In this document: piece after piece, positions 13,454 to 23,587 of the stretch
Layout: each line of letters starts with the position of its first letter
Numbering within the stretch: the stretch's first letter is position 1
Position numbers and translations under genes: made by a program
Notes under the pieces: model-generated
Told to the model about the DNA's origin: nothing
Database searches by the model: none
What the model saw: the letters and a program-made list of their open reading frames with translations, nothing else
Assembly: GCA_021166725.1 (NCBI GenBank)
Contig: JAJPES010000008.1
Span: 1-64,000, forward strand
Origin: Burkholderiaceae bacterium
Lineage (GTDB): Bacteria; Pseudomonadota; Gammaproteobacteria; Burkholderiales; Burkholderiaceae_E
Direction: 5' to 3'
DNA length: 64,000 nucleotides

Positions 13454-14437
13454 ATGAAGCCGCTCGAACTCTTCCCCATCCTCGCGTCGGACCTCGCCGA
13501 AACCGACCGCGTGATCCGCGAGCGGCTGGGTTCCGAGGTGCCGCTGATCCGCAACGTAGGCGACTACATCGTCGGCGCCGGCGGCAAGCGCATGCGTCCG
13601 CTGCTCGTACTGCTCGTCGCGCGAGCGCTCGGACAGGACAGCGGGGAGCGTGCGTTCCTGCTCGCCGCAGTAGTCGAATTCATCCACACGGCCACGCTGC
13701 TGCACGACGACGTCGTCGACGAGTCGGACCTGCGGCGCGGCAGGCAGACGGCCAATGCGGTGTTCGGCAACGCGGCGTCGGTGCTCGTCGGCGACTTCCT
13801 CTATTCGCGCGCTTTCCAGATGATGGTCGACGTCGACGACATGCGCGTGATGAAGCTGCTCGCCGACGCCACCAACACGATCGCCGAAGGCGAGGTGCTG
13901 CAGCTGTTGAACTGCAACGACCCCGACACCGACGAGACGCGCTACATGCAGGTGATCCGCTACAAGACGGCGCGCCTGTTCGAAGCGGCATCGCAGCTCG
14001 GCGCAATGCTGTGCAAGGCGCCGTCCGGCGCCGAGGCCGCCGCCGCCGAGTATGGCCGGCGCCTGGGCACCGCATTCCAGCTGATCGACGACGTGCTCGA
14101 CTACTCGGGCATCACCGGCGACATCGGCAAGCAGGTCGGCACCGACCTGCGCGAAGGCAAGCCGACGCTGCCGCTGATCCACGTGATGGAGCAGGGAACA
14201 CCTGCCGAGCGCGCACTCGTTCGCGAAGCGATCGAGCAGGGCTCCACCGGTCAGTTCGAGCCGATCCTCGAAGCGATCCGGCGCACCGGCGCACTCGAGT
14301 ACACGCGCCAGCGCGCCCGCGAGGAAGCGCAGGCCGCACGCGACGCGGTGGGCGCAATGCTGCCGCCGTCGGCCGCTTCCGTGTACCGCGACGCACTGCT
14401 ATACTTGACGGCTTACTCGATCGAGCGCGACCACTGA
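13454..14437 (+). CDS. ispB: Polyprenyl (octaprenyl) diphosphate synthase
   Basis: [15 protein letters not shown] (DDxxD) and [10 protein letters not shown]; divergent from rplU as commonly seen. Confidence 0.94.
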   Translation: MKPLELFPILASDLAETDRVIRERLGSEVPLIRNVGDYIVGAGGKRMRPLLVLLVARALGQDSGERAFLLAAVVEFIHTATLLHDDVVDESDLRRGRQTANAVFGNAASVLVGDFLYSRAFQMMVDVDDMRVMKLLADATNTIAEGEVLQLLNCNDPDTDETRYMQVIRYKTARLFEAASQLGAMLCKAPSGAEAAAAEYGRRLGTAFQLIDDVLDYSGITGDIGKQVGTDLREGKPTLPLIHVMEQGTPAERALVREAIEQGSTGQFEPILEAIRRTGALEYTRQRAREEAQAARDAVGAMLPPSAASVYRDALLYLTAYSIERDH

Positions 14438-14453
14438 ATTAGGTGGTGCGGAG

Positions 14454-14481
14454 AGCGGCCGAATCCCGACCTCGGGCCGCT
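14454..14481 (+). terminator. Possible terminator hairpin after ispB
   Basis: AGCGGCC / GGGCCGCT arms followed by TTCTTC. Confidence 0.35.
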
Positions 14482-14554
14482 TCTTCGGCGCGAGGCGGGT
14501 GCGAAGCGCCGCTTCCTCCAGGCTCTCGCCTGGCCCTTCACGGGAAGCGCATCG

Positions 14555-14631
14555 CGGGGTGTAGCTTAGCCTGGTAGAGCGCTACGTTCGGGACGTAGAG
14601 GCCGGAGGTTCGAATCCTCTCACCCCGACCA
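14555..14631 (+). tRNA. tRNA-Pro (anticodon CGG)
   Basis: Acceptor CGGGGTG/CACCCCG with encoded CCA; anticodon arm CTACG-TTCGGGA-CGTAG; T-arm GGTTCGAATCC. Confidence 0.96.
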
Positions 14632-14646
14632 GCCGCCTGTTTCCCG

Positions 14647-16014
14647 TCACTCCTCCGGCTCGAAATCCCACAACTGGTGTGCATCGAGCAACAGCCTCGC
14701 TCGGCTCTCGAGCGCGTCCACCTGCACGCCTTGCGCGCGTAGCGCCGCATCGAGCGCCAGGCGCCGGGCGCGCAGCACCTCGGCCAGATCGGCCTCTCCC
14801 AGTTCCCGCGCTCGAGCGACCCGTTCGGCCGCGTTCGCCTGCAGTTGCGCGCTGCGCTGCGCGGCCTGCCAGCGCGCGACACCCGAGCGGGCGGCCGACA
14901 GCAGCGACGCGACGTCGGCGTCGACCTGGCGGCGCTGGGCTTCGGCGCGTTGCCCTGACGCGGCGGCACGCGCGACGCTCGCGTCGGCCTGTGCGCGGCG
15001 CGCCTCGCCGCCGAACGGTATCGACACGTAGACACCGAGGATGCGCTCGCCGCCTCCCCGCTCGCTGCCATATTGCACGCCCATCGTCGGGTCGGGCCGG
15101 CGATCGGCGATCGCGCGCTGCGCCTCGGTGCGCGCGCTCGCCGCCGCTGCCTGCGCGCCGCGCAGCGCGTGGTTCTCCTCGATCGCACGTTGCGCAAGCG
15201 CAGCGAGATCTTCCGCCGGCTCGGGCGGCGCGGGGAGCGCCTGCGGCGGCACGGCATCGGCGAGTATCGGGAACTCGCGAGCGAGCATGACCGCTGCGCG
15301 CTCGGCGAGGTCGGCGGCGACGCGTCGCGCCGCCTCGGCCTGCTCGGCGTCGGCCGACGCCTGCATCTCGTCGAGTTGCGACGCATCGCCCAGTTCGCGC
15401 CGGCGCGCAACGCCGGCGGCTTCGCGGGCGGCCAGTTCGGCCTGGTGGGCGAGCAGGTGCGCGCTTTCCCGCTCGCGCAACATCGCGTACCACAACCCGA
15501 GCAGCCGACGCGATGCCTCGTGCCGCGCATCGCCGAGCGCGATCTCGGCTTCGGTGATGCGCTCGGTACCGAGCCGGCGATCGAGTTCCGCCTTGCCCGG
15601 CAGCCGCACGCCGCGCTCGAGCGACAGGCTCCACTCGTTGAATCGATCGTTGGCGCCGACCTCGTGCACGCGACGGCGCTGGTAATCGGCGCGCGTTGAC
15701 CACTCGTGGGGGCCCACGACGAGCCGGCGCCGATCGGCGAGTGCGGCTTCGAGCATCGCCGCGGCGGCGTGCACGTCGGGCGCATCGGCAATCGCGGCGC
15801 GCACGCGTTCGGCGGGCGGCAGCTCGGGCGGATACGAATCGTCCCGGGGAGCGAGCGCAGCCGCCCGCGTGACCTGTGCGAACTGCACTCGCGGCGCCTT
15901 CGGTGCGGCCTGCTCCGCTTGCTCGATCGGCCCCACCTGTGCCGTCGCGAGAACCGCGGCCGCGGGACCGAGCGACGCGAGCGCAAGCAACGCCGCCGGC
16001 AGGCGCCGCTTCAC
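14647..16014 (-). CDS. TolC-family outer membrane efflux protein (CzcC-like)
   Basis: Signal peptide; repeated OEP helices (WSLSLERGVRLPGKAELDRRLGTERI; YVSIPFGGEARR); last gene of RND operon. Confidence 0.85.
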   Translation of the reverse strand: MKRRLPAALLALASLGPAAAVLATAQVGPIEQAEQAAPKAPRVQFAQVTRAAALAPRDDSYPPELPPAERVRAAIADAPDVHAAAAMLEAALADRRRLVVGPHEWSTRADYQRRRVHEVGANDRFNEWSLSLERGVRLPGKAELDRRLGTERITEAEIALGDARHEASRRLLGLWYAMLRERESAHLLAHQAELAAREAAGVARRRELGDASQLDEMQASADAEQAEAARRVAADLAERAAVMLAREFPILADAVPPQALPAPPEPAEDLAALAQRAIEENHALRGAQAAAASARTEAQRAIADRRPDPTMGVQYGSERGGGERILGVYVSIPFGGEARRAQADASVARAAASGQRAEAQRRQVDADVASLLSAARSGVARWQAAQRSAQLQANAAERVARARELGEADLAEVLRARRLALDAALRAQGVQVDALESRARLLLDAHQLWDFEPEE

Positions 16015-16385
16015 GATTCCTCCCCGTTCGCCGTACGCGCGGCCAGTGTTCCTGATTCGATCATCGGGCAGATCCAGTAGTAGACGTTCGCGTCACCCAA
16101 CGCCTCGTGCACGCGATCGAGCAGCGCCTGCGCCGCCTTCTCCTCCACGGCGAGCTCGAAGCGAACGCGTCGGCCGCGTCCCCGCACGCGCTCGCTCGCC
16201 GCCTCGAAGCGCAGGTCGGCGCCGTGGCCCGAGGCAGCGCTGGAGGTGAAGCCGCTGGCGAGTTCGGGCGACTCGAGCAGCAGATCGGCGATGCTCTCCT
16301 CGAGCGCCGCGGCAGCGATCAGCGTAAGCAGCACGACGGATGGCATCGACGTGCCGCTCGATCGATACGATCGTCGTTCGGTCAT
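16011..16385 (-). CDS. DUF3240-family protein
   Basis: Frame open with ATG at 16385, short overlaps with both neighbours; VHEALGDANVYYWICPMIESGTLA; family usually adjacent to CzcA-type pumps. Confidence 0.7.
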   Translation of the reverse strand: MTERRSYRSSGTSMPSVVLLTLIAAAALEESIADLLLESPELASGFTSSAASGHGADLRFEAASERVRGRGRRVRFELAVEEKAAQALLDRVHEALGDANVYYWICPMIESGTLAARTANGEES

Positions 16386-19300
16386 TCGACGGTCTCCAGC
16401 GCCGCATGATCGGTCGGGCGAGGCGCGCTCGCCGTAGCGAGCGCTTCGTCGTCGCGCCGCTTCCTGGCGCCCTGCTTCGCGCCTCCCTTCTCGCCTTTCT
16501 CCACGCCGAAGCGGCGGAACAGGATCGGAAAGAGCAGCAGCGTCAGCAGCGTGGACGTAGCCAGCCCCCCGATGACGACGATCGCCAGCGGCCGCTGGAT
16601 CTCCGAGCCGGGGCCGGTGGCGAACAGCAGCGGCACCAGGCCGAAGGCCGCGATCGACGCCGTCATCAGTACCGGGCGCAGCCGCCGGCGCGCGCCTTCG
16701 GTGACCACCTGCTCGATCGGCATCCGGTGCTCGAGCAACTGGTTGAAATGCGCGACCAGCACGACGCCGTTGAGCACGGCGATGCCGAGCAGCGCGATGA
16801 AGCCCACCGACGCCGGCACCGACAGGTATTCGCCCGCGGCGAGCAGCGCGAACACCCCGCCGACCATCGCGAAGGGCACGTTCGCCAGCACGAGCGCGGC
16901 CTGGCGCACCGAGTGGAAAGTGGAGAACAGCAGCAGGAAAATCAGCAGCAGGGCCACCGGCACGACGACGGCCAGTCGCGCCGCTGCACGCTGCTGGTTC
17001 TCGAACTGGCCGCTCCACTGGATGCGATAGCCCGCCGGCAGCGACACCTCCGCTGCGATGCGCGCGCGCGCTTCGTCGACGAAGCCGACGAGGTCGCGGC
17101 CGCGCACGTTGGTGCGGATCGTCGCGTAGCGTGCCGCGTTCTCGCGCTCGATCTTCACCGGCCCGTCCACGCGCTCGATGTGCGCGACCGCCGATAGCGG
17201 CACCGCCTTGCCGTCCGGCAACGCGATGCGCAGGTCGCCGAAACGCGCAGCACCCGCGCGCACGTCCTCGCCGGCGCGCAACTGGATCGGCACGCGCCAC
17301 CCCGCTTCCATCACGGCACCGGCGGGCTGGCCCTCGATCAGCGCGCGCAGGCTCGCCTGCAACTCGTCCACCGAGAGCCCGAGGCGCCCGGCGGCGAGAC
17401 GGTCGATGCGCACCTGAAGGTACTGCACCCCTTCGTTGCGCGCGGTGAAGACGTCCTCGGAACCGGGGATCGCGACCAGCAGCGACTCGATGCGCGACGC
17501 AAGCGAACCCAATTCGACGAGGTCGGGTCCGAACACCTTGATCGCCACATCGCCGCGCACGCCGGTGAGCATCTCCGAGATGCGCATCTCGATCGGCTGC
17601 GTGAACGACGCCTCGACGCCGGGGAAACCGTCGGTGACCTCGCGCAACTGGTCGACCAGCCAGGCCTTGTCGGGCACGCGCCACTCGGCGATCGGCTTCA
17701 GCACGAGGAAGCCGTCGGTCTCGTTCAGGCCCATCGGGTCGAGGCCGAGCTCGTCGGAGCCGGAACGCGCCACGATGCTGCGTACCTCGGGCACCCGATC
17801 GAGGATCGCGCGCTGCACCCGCGCGTCGACCGCGATCGTCTGCGCCAGGCTGATCGACGGCAGCTTCTCGAGCTGCATGATCACGTCGCCCTCGTCCATT
17901 GTCGGCATGAAGCTCTTGCCCAGCAGCGTGTACGCGCCGCCCGCGGCGACGAGCAGCGCGACCGCGACGGCGACGACGGTCTTCGCGTGCCGCAGGCACC
18001 AGCCGAGCACCGGCACGTACAACGCGTCGAGCTTGCGGGCGAGCCACGGCACGTGCGCGTCGCGCCGGCGCAGCAGCAGCGAGGCGAGTACCGGGATCAC
18101 GGTGAGCGCGAGCACGAGCGACGTGGACAGCGCGTAGACGATCGACAGCGCGACCGGGACGAAGAGCTTTCCTTCCAGCCCCTGCAGCGACAGCAGCGGC
18201 ACGAAGACGATGACGATGATCGCCACGCCCGAAACGACCGGCACAGCGACCTCGCGCACCGCGCGATAGACGACGTGCAGCATCGGCAGCCGCCGCTGCG
18301 CGCCGCCCTCGCCCAGGCGGCTCTCGATGTTCTCGACGACGACCACTGCGCCGTCGACCAGCAGGCCGATCGCGATCGCCAGTCCGCCCAGGCTCATCAG
18401 GTTGGCCGAAAGGCCCGTGTAGCGCATCAGCACGAAGGTGCCCAATGCGGCCAGCGGCAGCGTCAATGCGACGACCAGCGCCGCGCGCAGGTTGCCGAAG
18501 AAGGCGAGCAGCAGCGCGAGCACGAGCACGATCGCTTCGAGCAGCGCCTTCGACACCGTGCCCACCGCGCGATCGACGAGCGCCGAGCGGTCGTAGAAGG
18601 GCCGGATCGTCGTGCCTTCGGGCAGCGAGGGCGCGAGCGCCGCGAGGCGCTGCTGAACTCCGTCGATCACCTGCTGCGCATTGGCGCCGCGCAGGCCGAG
18701 CACGATGCCTTCGACCGCTTCAGCGCCGTCGCGCGTGACCGCGCCGTAGCGGGTGAGGCTGCCGATGCGCACATCCGCGACGTCGGACACGCGAACCGGC
18801 ACTTCGCCCGGCGTCGCGACGACGATCGCGCCGAGGTCGGCGACGCTGCCGATCGCCCCCTCGGTGCGCACGATCATCACTTCCTCGCCCTCGCCGATGC
18901 GTCCGGCGCCGTCGTTGCGGTTGTTGCGCTCGATCGCTGCGCGCAGGTCATCGAGACCCAGGCCGCGGGTCGCCAGCAGTTGCGGATTCGGAACCACCTC
19001 GTAGGTACGGACGAAACCGCCCAGGCTGTTGACGTCGGCGACGCCGCGCACGGTGCGCAGTTGCGGCCGCACGACGCGATCGAGCAGCGTGCGTTTCTGC
19101 TCCAGCGGCAGCGGCCCCTCGATGGTGAACATGAACAGGTCGCTGAGCGGCGTGGTGATCGGTGCCAGCCCGCCGCTCGCCTGCGACGGCAACAGTTCGC
19201 TCGCCGCGGCGAACCGTTCCGCCACCTGCTGGCGCGCCCAGTAGATGTCGGTTCCGTCGTCGAAATCGACGGTGATGTCGGTGATGCCGTATTTCGAGAC

Positions 19301-19552
19301 CGCGCGCAACAGGCGCTGGCGCGAGATGCCGAGCAGCTCCTGCTCGATCGGGATCGTGATCCGGCTCTCGACCTCCTCGGGCGTCATGCCGGGCGCCTTG
19401 ACGATGATCTTGACCTGCGTGGTCGAGACGTCGGGAAAGGCGTCGATCGGCAGTTCGCGCAATGCGACCACGCCCGCGCCGATCAGCAGCGCGGTCAGCA
19501 CGAGGACGAGCAGACGCTGCGTCAGCGAAAAATCGACGATGCGGGCGAGCAT
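16382..19552 (-). CDS. HME-type RND efflux permease (CzcA/CusA family)
   Basis: MLARIVDFSLTQRLLVLVLTALLIGAGVVALRELPIDAFPDVSTTQVKI; IGLLVDGAVVVVENIESRL. Confidence 0.95.
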   Translation of the reverse strand: MLARIVDFSLTQRLLVLVLTALLIGAGVVALRELPIDAFPDVSTTQVKIIVKAPGMTPEEVESRITIPIEQELLGISRQRLLRAVSKYGITDITVDFDDGTDIYWARQQVAERFAAASELLPSQASGGLAPITTPLSDLFMFTIEGPLPLEQKRTLLDRVVRPQLRTVRGVADVNSLGGFVRTYEVVPNPQLLATRGLGLDDLRAAIERNNRNDGAGRIGEGEEVMIVRTEGAIGSVADLGAIVVATPGEVPVRVSDVADVRIGSLTRYGAVTRDGAEAVEGIVLGLRGANAQQVIDGVQQRLAALAPSLPEGTTIRPFYDRSALVDRAVGTVSKALLEAIVLVLALLLAFFGNLRAALVVALTLPLAALGTFVLMRYTGLSANLMSLGGLAIAIGLLVDGAVVVVENIESRLGEGGAQRRLPMLHVVYRAVREVAVPVVSGVAIIVIVFVPLLSLQGLEGKLFVPVALSIVYALSTSLVLALTVIPVLASLLLRRRDAHVPWLARKLDALYVPVLGWCLRHAKTVVAVAVALLVAAGGAYTLLGKSFMPTMDEGDVIMQLEKLPSISLAQTIAVDARVQRAILDRVPEVRSIVARSGSDELGLDPMGLNETDGFLVLKPIAEWRVPDKAWLVDQLREVTDGFPGVEASFTQPIEMRISEMLTGVRGDVAIKVFGPDLVELGSLASRIESLLVAIPGSEDVFTARNEGVQYLQVRIDRLAAGRLGLSVDELQASLRALIEGQPAGAVMEAGWRVPIQLRAGEDVRAGAARFGDLRIALPDGKAVPLSAVAHIERVDGPVKIERENAARYATIRTNVRGRDLVGFVDEARARIAAEVSLPAGYRIQWSGQFENQQRAAARLAVVVPVALLLIFLLLFSTFHSVRQAALVLANVPFAMVGGVFALLAAGEYLSVPASVGFIALLGIAVLNGVVLVAHFNQLLEHRMPIEQVVTEGARRRLRPVLMTASIAAFGLVPLLFATGPGSEIQRPLAIVVIGGLATSTLLTLLLFPILFRRFGVEKGEKGGAKQGARKRRDDEALATASAPRPTDHAALETVE

Positions 19553-19560
19553 GGGTGCCC

Positions 19561-20694
19561 TTACTTCGCTGCCGAGCCGGGCGCCGCCGCACCGAGCGCG
19601 GCCTTCAACTGGCTCGCGCCGCGGGCGACGACCGGCTCGCCGTCGCTCAGCGCCGCCTGGACGACGATGTCGCCTCCGAGCTCGCCCAGCGGAACGGCGG
19701 GCACCGCGACATAGTTTTCGCCGCGCAACACGAAGACCGCCGGCGCCGAACCGCCGGCGCCCAGGCGCACGAGCGCCGCCGCGGGCACCGCCCAGCGGCG
19801 TACGCCGGAGGTCGTGGATTCGCCGGCGTCGATCTCCGCCTCGACGTGCTGTCCCGGGCCCAGCGTCGTCGTTCCCGAGTCGAGCCGCGCACGCACAAGC
19901 ACGGTCTGCGCATCGCCGACCGCACGCCCCACCGCGATGACGCGACCCGCCGCTCCTGCCTGCGGAACGTGCACGGCCGCGCCAAGCGCCACGCGCGATG
20001 CCGCCGCGATCGGGACGTCGATCTGCAGTTCGAGGGGATCCAGGCGGGCGATACGGAACAGCGTCGTGGCTGCATCGATGCGCTGCCCCGGGTGCACGTC
20101 CTGCGTCAGCACGACGCCGGCGATCGGGGCAACGATCTCGAAGTTACCGGTCGACAGCGGGCGCACGCCCGACAGGGCGAGTAGGCTGCGCTTCTCGGCG
20201 AGCGCCGCCTGCGCCTGCCGATCGGCGGCGCGGCTCGCTTCGACGCGCGACTCGGCAACCAGCCCTTCGGCGAGCAGGCGTTCGTCGCGCGCCAGCGCAC
20301 GATGCGAACGCTCGCGCTCGGCGCCCGCCTGGGCGAGATCGCGCTGCAGCGCGAGCAGTTCGGCGCTGACCACGCGGGCCAGCGGCTGGCCTTCCTTCAC
20401 GGCATCGCCGACACCGACGCGCACTTCGGTGACGAGCCCGCCGATCGGCGTCGCGACGAAGCGCTGCTGCGCATTGGGCACCTGCACGTGCGCCGGGAGA
20501 TTCGAGATGCGATCCGAAGACGCGGCGCGCACCGGCACCGTCTCGATGCCGCCGGCGGCGAACTGGCGAGCCGGCAACGACGGCGAGTCGTCCGCAGCGA
20601 GCGCCTGCGAAGCGCAGATCGCGGTGGCGGAGATCGCCGCCGCGCGCAGAACCCGTCGGAGGGAACGAACAGGAAGAGAGCCGAAACGGATCAT
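19561..20694 (-). CDS. RND periplasmic adaptor (CzcB/HlyD family)
   Basis: Signal sequence; VPNAQQRFVATPIGGLVTEVRVGVGDAVKEGQPLARV lipoyl-like hairpin domain; first gene of operon. Confidence 0.9.
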   Translation of the reverse strand: MIRFGSLPVRSLRRVLRAAAISATAICASQALAADDSPSLPARQFAAGGIETVPVRAASSDRISNLPAHVQVPNAQQRFVATPIGGLVTEVRVGVGDAVKEGQPLARVVSAELLALQRDLAQAGAERERSHRALARDERLLAEGLVAESRVEASRAADRQAQAALAEKRSLLALSGVRPLSTGNFEIVAPIAGVVLTQDVHPGQRIDAATTLFRIARLDPLELQIDVPIAAASRVALGAAVHVPQAGAAGRVIAVGRAVGDAQTVLVRARLDSGTTTLGPGQHVEAEIDAGESTTSGVRRWAVPAAALVRLGAGGSAPAVFVLRGENYVAVPAVPLGELGGDIVVQAALSDGEPVVARGASQLKAALGAAAPGSAAK

Positions 20695-20870
20695 CGAAGC
20701 GCCTGGTTCCTCGCGCCTGCGCGACGGTGCGCCAGCCGGCGCCGCTTCGTCCGCTGCACGAACGGGCGAATATTGTGGCAGAGCGCTGAATCGAAGCTGA
20801 ACACGCCGGGCGGCTCCGCTACGCAGCGGGCAGCTGCGCTACGATCGGTACGCAACCGACGGAGGAATCG

Positions 20871-22118
20871 ATGGACTTCGCCTACACCCCGAAAGTCGAG
20901 GAACTACGCCGGCGCGTGCGCGACTTTCTCGACGATCACATCGTCCCGCGCATCGGCCAGTGGCGCGACGAGGTCCACGCCGGCCACTATCCGGTCGCGT
21001 TCCTCGAAGACCTGAAGACGCTGGCGAAGTCCGAAGGCCTGTGGAACCTGTTCCTGCCGGCGCTGGCCGACGACGAACCGGGCACGCGACTGACCAACCT
21101 CGAATACGCGCCGCTCGCCGAGATCATGGGCCGCGTCTCGTGGGCCTCCGAGGTCTTCAACTGCAATGCGCCCGACACCGGCAACATGGAACTGCTGCAC
21201 ATGTTCGCCACGCCGCAGCAGCGCGAGCGCTGGCTGGTGCCGCTGCTGAACGGCGAGATCCGCTCCGCGTTCGCGATGACCGAGCCCGACGTCGCCTCGT
21301 CCGACGCGACGAACATCACCACGTCGATCCGTCGCGACGGCGACGACTACGTGATCGACGGGCGCAAGTGGTTCATCACGAACGCCGCACGTCCGAACTG
21401 CCGCATCCTGATCGTGATGGGCAAGACCGACCCGGAAGCGGAACGGCACCGTCAACAGACGATGGTGCTGGTGCCGATGGACACCCCGGGCGTCGAAGTC
21501 GTGCGCAACATCACCACCGTCAACCACTTCGCACCCGAAGGCCATTGCGAGATCGTCTTTCGCAACGTCCGCGTGCCGGTGTCGAACCGGCTCGGCGAAG
21601 AAGGCAGCGGTTTCGCGCTCGCGCAGGCGCGTCTCGGGCCAGGACGCATCCACCACTGCATGCGCTCGATCGGCGCGGCCGAACTCGCGCTCGAACTGAT
21701 GACGGAACGTGCGCAGGAACGCAAGACCTTCGGCAAGTACCTGTACCAGCACGGCAGCGTCGCCGAGGGAATCGCGCGCTCGCGCATCGAGATCGACCAG
21801 GCGCGGCTGCTCGTGCTGAAGGCGGCGTGGATGATCGACCGCGTCGGCGCGAAGGGCGCGCGCAAGGAAATCGCGATGATCAAGGCGCTCGTTCCGGCGA
21901 TGCACACGACGGTCGTCGACCGTGCCATGCAGGTCTTCGGCGCCATGGGCATCAGCCCCGACACGCCGCTGGCCGATTCGTGGACCTGGGGACGCGCGCT
22001 GCGCTTCGCCGACGGGCCCGACGAGGTCCACCTGCAGTCGATCGCGCGCATGGAAATCGGCGCGAGCAAGGCGACGCTCGGAGCGACGGCGGCTTACCTG
22101 ACGCCGCCGAAGCGCTGA
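20871..22118 (+). CDS. Acyl-CoA dehydrogenase
   Basis: FAMTEPDVASSDATNITTSIRRDGDDYVIDGRKWFITNAARPNCRI; C-terminal MQVFGAMGISPDTPLADSW. Confidence 0.95.
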   Translation: MDFAYTPKVEELRRRVRDFLDDHIVPRIGQWRDEVHAGHYPVAFLEDLKTLAKSEGLWNLFLPALADDEPGTRLTNLEYAPLAEIMGRVSWASEVFNCNAPDTGNMELLHMFATPQQRERWLVPLLNGEIRSAFAMTEPDVASSDATNITTSIRRDGDDYVIDGRKWFITNAARPNCRILIVMGKTDPEAERHRQQTMVLVPMDTPGVEVVRNITTVNHFAPEGHCEIVFRNVRVPVSNRLGEEGSGFALAQARLGPGRIHHCMRSIGAAELALELMTERAQERKTFGKYLYQHGSVAEGIARSRIEIDQARLLVLKAAWMIDRVGAKGARKEIAMIKALVPAMHTTVVDRAMQVFGAMGISPDTPLADSWTWGRALRFADGPDEVHLQSIARMEIGASKATLGATAAYLTPPKR

Positions 22119-22496
22119 GGGTGCGCTGCTCGGCGCGGCGGACCCTCTGCCGCGGACGCGACGATGCGCAGCCCGCGCTTCGCGGGGTTCGCTGCGATGC
22201 TCGCAGCGCCGGCTGCGCGCCGAACTCGCTGCTCGAGCTTCGCTCGCCCCGCTCGGACCTTGCCGCGAGAATGAAGACGACGCGCACCGGAGTGCGCGAA
22301 ATTCGCGCATTCTCGCGTGCGCCTTCGGGATCGCTTAGAGCAACGCGCGAATGGCGAACGATCCCGGCCGCGCCAACCTCCGGGCTGTCCGAAATGTGCG
22401 GGAAACGCGCACGCGAGCACCGCAGGCGTGCACGCCCTCGCGTGTTCGGGCTCGGGCGCGCGGGCCGATGCGCCGCGGGTACCGCCTGCCGCGCCC

Positions 22497-22946
22497 TCAC
22501 TCCGGCAGCGCAGGCTCCGGTCGATTGTCCGTCACCAGATGCGCCTTCGCCCGCTCGCGCAACGCCGCCTCGAGCGGCACGCTCTGGTTCGTATCGAGCG
22601 CCGCCTGCACCGCCACGCTGTCGCAGGTGGCGAGCATCGCGCCGCTCTCGTCGTCGAACATCTGGTGCAGGAAGCGGAAGTACTTGTCGCCGACCGCCAG
22701 AAAGCCGCTGCGCACCTGCACCAGTTCTCCGCCGCGCAGTTCGCGCATGAACTGGAAGTTCTGCCGGACGATCGCCACGCGCAGCCGCCTGTCCTTCATC
22801 GTCGCCGGCGTCAGCCCGATCGCGTGCAGCAGCAGCCACGTGGCCTGGTCGAAGCGCGAAACGTACATCCGCGAGTTCATGTGGCTCGCCTCGTCGTACT
22901 CGGAGGCAAGGACGACGCCCCGAAAGGTCTTGACCCAGTCGGACAT
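22497..22946 (-). CDS. Acyl-CoA thioesterase, hot-dog fold
   Basis: VVLASEYDEASHMNSRMYVSRFDQATWLLL and RLRVAIVRQNFQFMRELRGGELVQVRSGF; ATG at 22946. Confidence 0.8.
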   Translation of the reverse strand: MSDWVKTFRGVVLASEYDEASHMNSRMYVSRFDQATWLLLHAIGLTPATMKDRRLRVAIVRQNFQFMRELRGGELVQVRSGFLAVGDKYFRFLHQMFDDESGAMLATCDSVAVQAALDTNQSVPLEAALRERAKAHLVTDNRPEPALPE

Positions 22947-22948
22947 GA

Positions 22949-23482
22949 CTACTCGCTCCTTTCTCGGTCGGATTGCGAAGACTGCCCGGATCCGCCTGCA
23001 TCCGCCGCGCTCGCGTCGCTGCCCGGCTCGCCGGTCTGCTGCACCCAGTCGAGCGCCCAGGCAGGTGCAACCTCTTCGGGCAGCTCGCCCGAGCTCGCAT
23101 CGTGCTGCAGCATCTCGCCGGCGCGGCGCGCGCCGAGCGACGACAGCAGCTGGTCGAAGCGCGTGCCGCCGTGACAGAAAGTGTCGCCATAGGTGCGATC
23201 GCCAAGCGCGATCACCCCGTACACCACATTCGACAGGTCGGGACGCGACGCCTCCAGGCTGTCGATCAGCTCCTGTGCGTTGTCGGGCACGTTGCCGAAG
23301 CCGTAGGTGGAGGTGCAGACGAGGAAGAAGCCCCCTGCGCCGAAGGCACCGGCGTCGAGCCCGTCCATCATGCGCAACTCGACCTCGGCGCCTCGTGCCT
23401 CGAGCACCTGCTGCACTTCCTGTGCGACCATCTCCGCCGTTCCGGTCATGGTCGCGACGAGGATCGTGAGTGGCGACCGCAT
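22949..23482 (-). CDS. Flavodoxin-like / MioC-like flavoprotein
   Basis: ILVATMTGTAEMVAQEVQQ, VCTSTYGFGNVPDNAQEL, VIALGDRTYGDTFCHGG. Confidence 0.88.
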   Translation of the reverse strand: MRSPLTILVATMTGTAEMVAQEVQQVLEARGAEVELRMMDGLDAGAFGAGGFFLVCTSTYGFGNVPDNAQELIDSLEASRPDLSNVVYGVIALGDRTYGDTFCHGGTRFDQLLSSLGARRAGEMLQHDASSGELPEEVAPAWALDWVQQTGEPGSDASAADAGGSGQSSQSDRERSE

Positions 23483-23587
23483 TCCTGCGCTCCTTGTCGC
23501 GATGTTCGTGGGCTGCCGGGATTCGGAGGCAATAATGCGCCATTACTGCGCAGCCGACGCGCCTTTTCCCTACGGAACTCCTCGCTT

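Noticed and set aside
14555-14631. tRNA-Pro as an integration site for a genomic island
   Set aside because: The sequence after the tRNA leads straight into a chromosomal RND operon with no integrase and no repeat of the tRNA 3' end that I could see in this window.
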